Source of the DNA: Gilliamella apis
GTDB taxonomy: Bacteria; Pseudomonadota; Gammaproteobacteria; Enterobacterales; Orbaceae
Direction of reading: 5' to 3'
Length of the DNA stretch: 64,000 nucleotides
Assembly: GCF_030758615.1 (NCBI RefSeq)
Contig: NZ_CP132381.1
Location: 2,604,001-2,668,000, forward strand
In this document: in pieces, positions 59,635 through 64,000 of the stretch
Layout: each line of letters opens with the position of its first letter
Numbering within the stretch: the stretch's first letter is position 1
The notes under the pieces: model-generated
Database searches by the model: none
The model's input: only the letters and a program-made list of their open reading frames with translations
What the model was told of the DNA's origin: nothing
Translations under genes and position numbers: made by a program

Positions 59635-60594
59635 TTATTTTTCATCTAAACAATCCAACAGTTCTTGTGTCAATGCAAATAAAAAGTGTGAATATGAATC
59701 TTTTGTTATAGGGATACCAGTCCCTAATGGATTTAACTCACCAATTCGAACATCCGTACCATTCACTATCTTTTTAATTATTGCAGGGCTAAACTGTGGC
59801 TCTCTAAAAACACAGACCGCTTGATGTTCAGCTAATTCTTTTTGAATTGCATAAACTGTTTGAACGCCAGGCTGTACTGCTGGATTTATGGTAAAACTTC
59901 CTAGATTCTTTAATCCGAAATGCGATTCAAAATAACCATAAGCATCATGAAACACAAAATAGCCCCTATTTTGGACGTTAATTAGTTTTTTTGCAATATT
60001 TTGTTCCGTTTCTGATAAATTTGTAATGAACTCGTCTAGATTTGCACCAAGTATTGCTGCTTTATTGGGGTATAAGTCGATCAGTTTAGCATGAATTGAT
60101 TTAGCAATGATTTTAGCAATTTTAGGTGAAAGCCAAATATGTTCATCATATTCACCATGATGATGATGATCACTATCAATGTGCATATCATTATCATGAT
60201 GTTTATCTTCTTGATGGCTTGTACGAAGTAAAGTTTCAATTTCAGCGATATCCATTAATTCTATTTGTTTCTGTTGATCAATATTTTTTAAGACAGTTGG
60301 CATAAAAGTTTCCATATCCTCACCAACCCAAATTATTAAGTCTGCATTCTTGATTTTAATTAAATCAGAAGGTTTTAATGAATAAGTGTGTGGTGAAGCG
60401 CCATCAGGTAATAATATATCGGTATCTATTACACCTGATGATATTGCTTCGGTAATAAATCCAATAGGCCTTACTGAAGAAATTATTGTTGCATTAGCAT
60501 TAACTATTAGCGCCCAAATAGATAAAAAAACTAATAAAAAAAAACGGATAGACTTTATAGTAGTGTTAGTTAAATTTGTCACATTATCATCCAA
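59635..60594 (-). CDS. znuA: Zinc ABC transporter substrate-binding protein ZnuA
   Basis: Periplasmic zinc receptor, 319 residues. It has a signal segment (SIRFFLLVFLSIWALIVNAN) and the zinc ligands in DGASPHTYSLKPSD (near 64), EYDEHIWLSPK (near 155), FVFHDAYGYFESHFGL (near 220) and a late Glu/Asp. The His-rich loop HHDNDMHIDSDHHHH near 131 is typical of ZnuA. The start is TTG at 60594 or GTG at 60582; neither has a perfect ribosome binding site. It is divergent from znuCB across a Zur-type palindrome. Confidence 0.95.
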   Translation of the reverse strand: MDDNVTNLTNTTIKSIRFFLLVFLSIWALIVNANATIISSVRPIGFITEAISSGVIDTDILLPDGASPHTYSLKPSDLIKIKNADLIIWVGEDMETFMPTVLKNIDQQKQIELMDIAEIETLLRTSHQEDKHHDNDMHIDSDHHHHGEYDEHIWLSPKIAKIIAKSIHAKLIDLYPNKAAILGANLDEFITNLSETEQNIAKKLINVQNRGYFVFHDAYGYFESHFGLKNLGSFTINPAVQPGVQTVYAIQKELAEHQAVCVFREPQFSPAIIKKIVNGTDVRIGELNPLGTGIPITKDSYSHFLFALTQELLDCLDEK

Positions 60595-60624
60595 TATTTA
60601 TAAAATATGATGGAATAAACCAGA

Positions 60625-60648
60625 ATAATTGTTATAATATAACATAAC
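60625..60648. promoter_or_regulatory. Zur box between znuA and znuCB
   Basis: GTTATAATATAAC at 60631-60643 is a palindrome around a central A and matches the core of the E. coli znu operator (TGTTATAATATCAC-like). It lies midway in the 82-base znuA-znuC gap, so one Zur dimer pair could repress both directions when zinc is sufficient. Confidence 0.75.
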
Positions 60649-60676
60649 ATATTGACCAGCAAGGACTAATAATATC

Positions 60677-61447
60677 ATGACGCAATTAATGTCACTTGAT
60701 AATATTTCTGTTGAAATAAATAACCAGAAAATATTATATGATATTTCATTAACGGTTAATTTAAATCAAATTATTACAGTTTTAGGGCCAAACGGTGCTG
60801 GTAAATCAACGCTTGTCAAAGTTATCTTAGGTTTAATTAAACCAACTACAGGTAGCATTAAACGTACAAGTGATTTAACTATCGGCTATGTTCCTCAATC
60901 CATAAATTTAAATCCAACTTTACCGATTACTGTAAAACGTTTTATGCGGTTAAATAAACAATTAAGTCAAATAGATATTCATAAAACATTATCATTAGTT
61001 AAGGCTGAATATTTGATAGATCGATCCATGCATCAACTATCAGGTGGTGAACTGCAGCGAGTTCTTTTAGCACAAGCATTAGCCAAACGCCCAAAGTTAC
61101 TCATTCTTGATGAACCAACACAAGGCGTTGATGTTAATGGACAGGTACTGTTATATGATTTAATTATTGATGCAAAACATGAGTTTAACTGTGGTGTATT
61201 AATGGTTTCACATGATCTACATCTAGTCATGGCAAAAACTGATGAGGTAATTTGTTTAAACCACCATATTTGTTGTTCAGGAACACCAGCAAGTGTTTCA
61301 AATGATCCTGAGTTTATTTCGCTTTTCGGACAACATGGCGCATCACAAATTGCTTTATATAAACATCATCACAATCATGACCATGATTTTTGCCAGCATC
61401 AACATAATCAAAAAATTATATTACCTGACCAACGAGGAAAAAAATAA
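60677..61447 (+). CDS. znuC: Zinc ABC transporter ATP-binding protein ZnuC
   Basis: ATPase of the zinc importer, 256 residues. Walker A is [13 protein letters not shown], the signature is [17 protein letters not shown], Walker B is [12 protein letters not shown] and the switch is SHDLHLV. The C-terminal 30 residues are rich in His ([15 protein letters not shown]), a tail seen in many ZnuC proteins that may sense or buffer zinc. Its TAA overlaps the ATG of znuB by one base. Confidence 0.96.
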   Translation: MTQLMSLDNISVEINNQKILYDISLTVNLNQIITVLGPNGAGKSTLVKVILGLIKPTTGSIKRTSDLTIGYVPQSINLNPTLPITVKRFMRLNKQLSQIDIHKTLSLVKAEYLIDRSMHQLSGGELQRVLLAQALAKRPKLLILDEPTQGVDVNGQVLLYDLIIDAKHEFNCGVLMVSHDLHLVMAKTDEVICLNHHICCSGTPASVSNDPEFISLFGQHGASQIALYKHHHNHDHDFCQHQHNQKIILPDQRGKK

Positions 61448-62247
61448 TGATCGAGTTACTGTTACCCTCTTTACTGGCAGGATTAAGTTTAACCTGTTTG
61501 ACAGGACCTTTAGGTACATTTGTTGTTTGGCGAAGAATGTCCTATTTTGGTGATACATTATCTCACGCCGCATTATTAGGGGTAGCTTTTGGTTTTCTTT
61601 TAAATATCAATCTATTTTATGCCATTATTTTAGTAACATTGATATTAGCTATTGGATTATTATGGTTAGAATCTCAAAAGCAACTTCCTGTTGATACTTT
61701 ACTGGGTATTTTAGCTCATAGCGCTCTTTCATTAGGTTTAGTTGTAATAAGTTTAATGAATAATATACGCATTGATTTAATGGGCTATCTATTTGGTGAT
61801 CTTTTATCTATAACGATGTTTGATGTTTACCAAATAATCATCTGTGTAGTAATAATTGGACTATTGCTTGTGTGGCGGTGGAATCATTTTTTATTTATTA
61901 CGGTTAGTGAAGAATTAGCATTTAGTCATGGAATTAATGTACCAATAACAAAATTTATTCTAACCATACTACTAGCATTAACGATAGGTATTGCTATGAA
62001 ATTTGTTGGCGCTTTAATAATTACAGCACTGTTAATCATCCCAGCAGCTACTGCAAAATACTATGCTAAAAATCCTGAATCAATGGCAATTATTGCGATA
62101 TTAATTGGCATGTGCTCAATCATTGGTGGAATACTATTTTCATTAGTTTATGATACTCCTACAGGTCCTTCTGTTGTATTAAGCAATACTTGCTTATTTT
62201 TTATATCACTATTTATTTCTAAATTATTTTTGAGTAAGAAAAATTAA
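61447..62247 (+). CDS. znuB: Zinc ABC transporter permease ZnuB
   Basis: Inner-membrane permease of the ABC-3 family, 266 residues and about eight helices. Characteristic parts are [45 protein letters not shown] and [20 protein letters not shown]. It is coupled to znuC by a one-base overlap. Confidence 0.96.
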   Translation: MIELLLPSLLAGLSLTCLTGPLGTFVVWRRMSYFGDTLSHAALLGVAFGFLLNINLFYAIILVTLILAIGLLWLESQKQLPVDTLLGILAHSALSLGLVVISLMNNIRIDLMGYLFGDLLSITMFDVYQIIICVVIIGLLLVWRWNHFLFITVSEELAFSHGINVPITKFILTILLALTIGIAMKFVGALIITALLIIPAATAKYYAKNPESMAIIAILIGMCSIIGGILFSLVYDTPTGPSVVLSNTCLFFISLFISKLFLSKKN

Positions 62248-62367
62248 AATGTTTGCAAAAATATAAAATTTATTGCGAGAAGCTACGTATTTTTCTATCT
62301 ATTATTTATAACAATTTTTAATTAATAATAAGCTAACAAGAATTTCCATGTTATTGATGATAAAATT

Positions 62368-63891
62368 ATGTCTCTCGCTATTATTTTTACTAGAGCCTCT
62401 ATTGGTATACAAGCACCTCAAATTAACGTTGAGGTACATATTAGTAATGGTTTACCGGGCTTCGTGCTTGTTGGTTTACCAGAAGCAACAGTAAAAGAAT
62501 CTAAAGACCGTGTTAGAAGTGCTATAATCAATAGTGGTTTTACATTTCCTTCAAAGAAAATAACCGTTAATTTATCCCCTGCCGATCTACCCAAAGAAGG
62601 GAGTCGTTTTGATTTACCTATAGCTATTGCTATTCTTGCTGCAACAGAACAGATACCAATGGATCAACTTGCTAAATATGAATTTTTAGGTGAATTAGCC
62701 CTTTCCGGTGAAATTAAGGCTGTGAAAGGGGCGATTCCTGCAGCTATATCATCGAAAAAAAATAATCGTATTTTAATTATTTCAGCTGAAAATCAATCTG
62801 AAATATCATTAATACATCAAAATCATACATTAATTACACATAATTTACTGGAATTGTGTCAATATTTATATAATGAAATTAGCTTACACTCAGTTGAATA
62901 TAGAAAGTATCAAGAAGAGAAAGATCAACTCGCTAGCCTACAAGATGTAATTGGTCAGGAACATGCTAAAAGAGCGTTAGAAATTGCTGCAGCCGGTGGA
63001 CATAATCTATTATTAATAGGACCACCAGGAACAGGTAAAACCATGTTAGCAACACGATTAACATCATTACTACCACCTTTATCAGATGATGAGGCTCTTG
63101 AAAGTGCAGCAATTACAAGTCTTGTTAACTCGAATGGTTCAATACTGAATTGGCGAACAAGACCATTTAGATCACCACATCACAGTGCATCAACTGCGGC
63201 GCTAGTAGGAGGAGGCTCAATTCCCAGACCTGGCGAAATTTCATTAGCACATAATGGAGTTTTATTTTTAGATGAATTACCAGAGTTTAACCGTAAAGTT
63301 TTAGATGCCTTAAGAGAACCTATTGAGTCAGGTGAAATCGTTATATCAAGAGCCAATGCAAAAATAAAATTCCCAGCTAGATTTCAACTCATAGCTGCAA
63401 TGAATCCAAGTCCCACAGGTCATTATCAAGGTACTCATAACAGAACAACACCACAGCAAATAATACGATATTTAAATAGGCTATCCGGGCCATTTTTAGA
63501 TCGGTTTGATATTTCTATTGAAGTACCATTATTACCAAGGGGCACATTAAGCCAAAAGGCTACAGCAACAGAGACAACAGAAAAAGTAAAAAAAAGAGTG
63601 ATTGATACGAGAAAGATTCAAATGCTAAGAAATAACAAATTAAATAGTCAATTATCACCAAAAGAAATTCAAATACATTGCCAACTAAGTGATGAAGACA
63701 ATAATTATTTGGAGCAGGCTTTAATCAAGTTAGGTCTCTCTGCTAGAGCGTGGCATCGGATATTAAAAGTATCACGTACTATTGCTGACTTAGACTGTTC
63801 AAAAAACATAGAACGAAAACATATTTCAGAAGCTCTGAGTTATCGTTCTATGGATCGATTATTAATTCAGCTGCACAAAAATATTGGCTAA
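62368..63891 (+). CDS. comM: ComM (YifB) AAA+ branch-migration helicase
   Basis: 507-residue Mg-chelatase-like AAA+ protein which, in Vibrio and Haemophilus, drives branch migration while transformed DNA is integrated. The N-terminal Lon-like fold begins MSLAIIFTRASIGIQAPQIN and has GLPEATVKESKDRVRSAI. The ATPase core has LLLIGPPGTGKTMLATRL (Walker A, near 215), VLFLDELPEF (Walker B) and LIAAMNPSPTGHYQG (sensor 1, here with no zinc Cys cluster). The C-terminal helicase lid has GLSARAWHRILKVSRTIADL. A separate transcription unit, 120 bases after znuB. Confidence 0.95.
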   Translation: MSLAIIFTRASIGIQAPQINVEVHISNGLPGFVLVGLPEATVKESKDRVRSAIINSGFTFPSKKITVNLSPADLPKEGSRFDLPIAIAILAATEQIPMDQLAKYEFLGELALSGEIKAVKGAIPAAISSKKNNRILIISAENQSEISLIHQNHTLITHNLLELCQYLYNEISLHSVEYRKYQEEKDQLASLQDVIGQEHAKRALEIAAAGGHNLLLIGPPGTGKTMLATRLTSLLPPLSDDEALESAAITSLVNSNGSILNWRTRPFRSPHHSASTAALVGGGSIPRPGEISLAHNGVLFLDELPEFNRKVLDALREPIESGEIVISRANAKIKFPARFQLIAAMNPSPTGHYQGTHNRTTPQQIIRYLNRLSGPFLDRFDISIEVPLLPRGTLSQKATATETTEKVKKRVIDTRKIQMLRNNKLNSQLSPKEIQIHCQLSDEDNNYLEQALIKLGLSARAWHRILKVSRTIADLDCSKNIERKHISEALSYRSMDRLLIQLHKNIG

Positions 63892-63895
63892 AACA

Positions 63896-64000
63896 TTAAT
63901 CATCACTATCGACAAAATCATCACTTACATCAACTTGAGGTTTTCCTCCTGATAATGTGTGAAAACGTTTTGGTTTATTAATTTTAGAAAGGTACTTTAT
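63896..64000 (-). CDS. C-terminal end of an unidentified gene (cut by window)
   Basis: The minus strand is open from the window edge to a TAA at 63898-63896, reading [18 protein letters not shown] and then [13 protein letters not shown]. The tail is basic then strongly acidic. It is convergent with comM, four bases apart. Too little is present to name the family. Confidence 0.5.
   Translation of the reverse strand: MKYLSKINKPKRFHTLSGGKPQVDVSDDFVDSDD

Noticed and set aside
60125..60210. His-rich codon repeat in znuA as a tandem-repeat phase switch
   Set aside because: It encodes the normal metal-binding loop of ZnuA and its codon pattern is irregular.

Overview
The window is AT-rich chromosomal DNA of a gammaproteobacterium. 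Many proteins (SecD, UbiD, AspS, MurJ, MutM, Ppc, DusC, MoeB) read as close relatives of the Escherichia coli proteins. Strong AT bias, a reduced gene set and the mix of gut-type genes suggest a host-associated member of the Orbaceae (Gilliamella, Orbus or Frischella type). That placement is inference from general knowledge, not from a search.

Layout. 1-7.3 kb (+): the 3' part of a urea ABC transporter (urtC partial, urtD, urtE) is fused by ATGA and short overlaps to a complete urease operon, ureD-A-B-C-E-F-G. 7.36-7.67 kb (-): a PchB/chorismate-mutase-like gene. 7.75-17.68 kb: a degenerate genomic island bounded by tRNA-Ala(GGC) on the right and an 18-base copy of the tRNA 3' end on the left. 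It contains a broken P4-type integrase fused by deletion to a truncated P4-alpha primase/helicase, two long direct repeats rich in an 8-base iteron-like motif, a second alpha 3' relic, and cargo: three LysR regulators (one a pseudogene), a NepI-like MFS exporter, a secreted esterase, a cyclophilin-fold protein, an MmcQ/YjbR protein and an NADP-binding oxidoreductase.

17.9-27.2 kb (-): yajC-secD-secF and the membrane arm of complex I, nuoJKLMN, without nuoA-I beside it. 27.6-35.6 kb: ppc (+), then a Sel1-repeat protein, ubiD, a small secreted protein, nudB and aspS (all -). 35.9-40.8 kb (+): an isochorismatase-fold hydrolase, a DUF3100 membrane protein with a second small membrane protein, an M20 amidohydrolase, then moeB-dusC. 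40.8-51.1 kb (-): an unknown membrane protein, murJ, a citrate synthase-icd-aconitase operon of Bacteroides/mitochondrial type, and a Fur-box-controlled TonB-dependent siderophore receptor. 51.4-59.6 kb (-): tRNA-Lys(TTT) with a duplicated 3' flank, cpoB, pal, tolB, mutM, a frame-disrupted mrcB and a MepM-like endopeptidase. 59.6-63.9 kb: znuA (-) and znuCB (+) divergent around a Zur-like palindrome, then comM, with the 3' end of an unknown gene at the right edge.

The genes fit a microbe that imports urea and recycles its nitrogen. Oxaloacetate from Ppc plus acetyl-CoA can be taken to 2-oxoglutarate by the citrate synthase-aconitase-Icd operon, providing the carbon skeleton for ammonia assimilation; Icd carries NAD-type cofactor residues. 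The most unusual observation is that the nuoJKLMN proteins are intact as reading frames but lack many residues known to be needed for proton pumping in E. coli complex I (both NuoK glutamates, three key NuoM residues and several in NuoL). The other main leads are the P4-like island with its iteron repeats and the uncharacterised DUF3100/M20 uptake-hydrolysis module.
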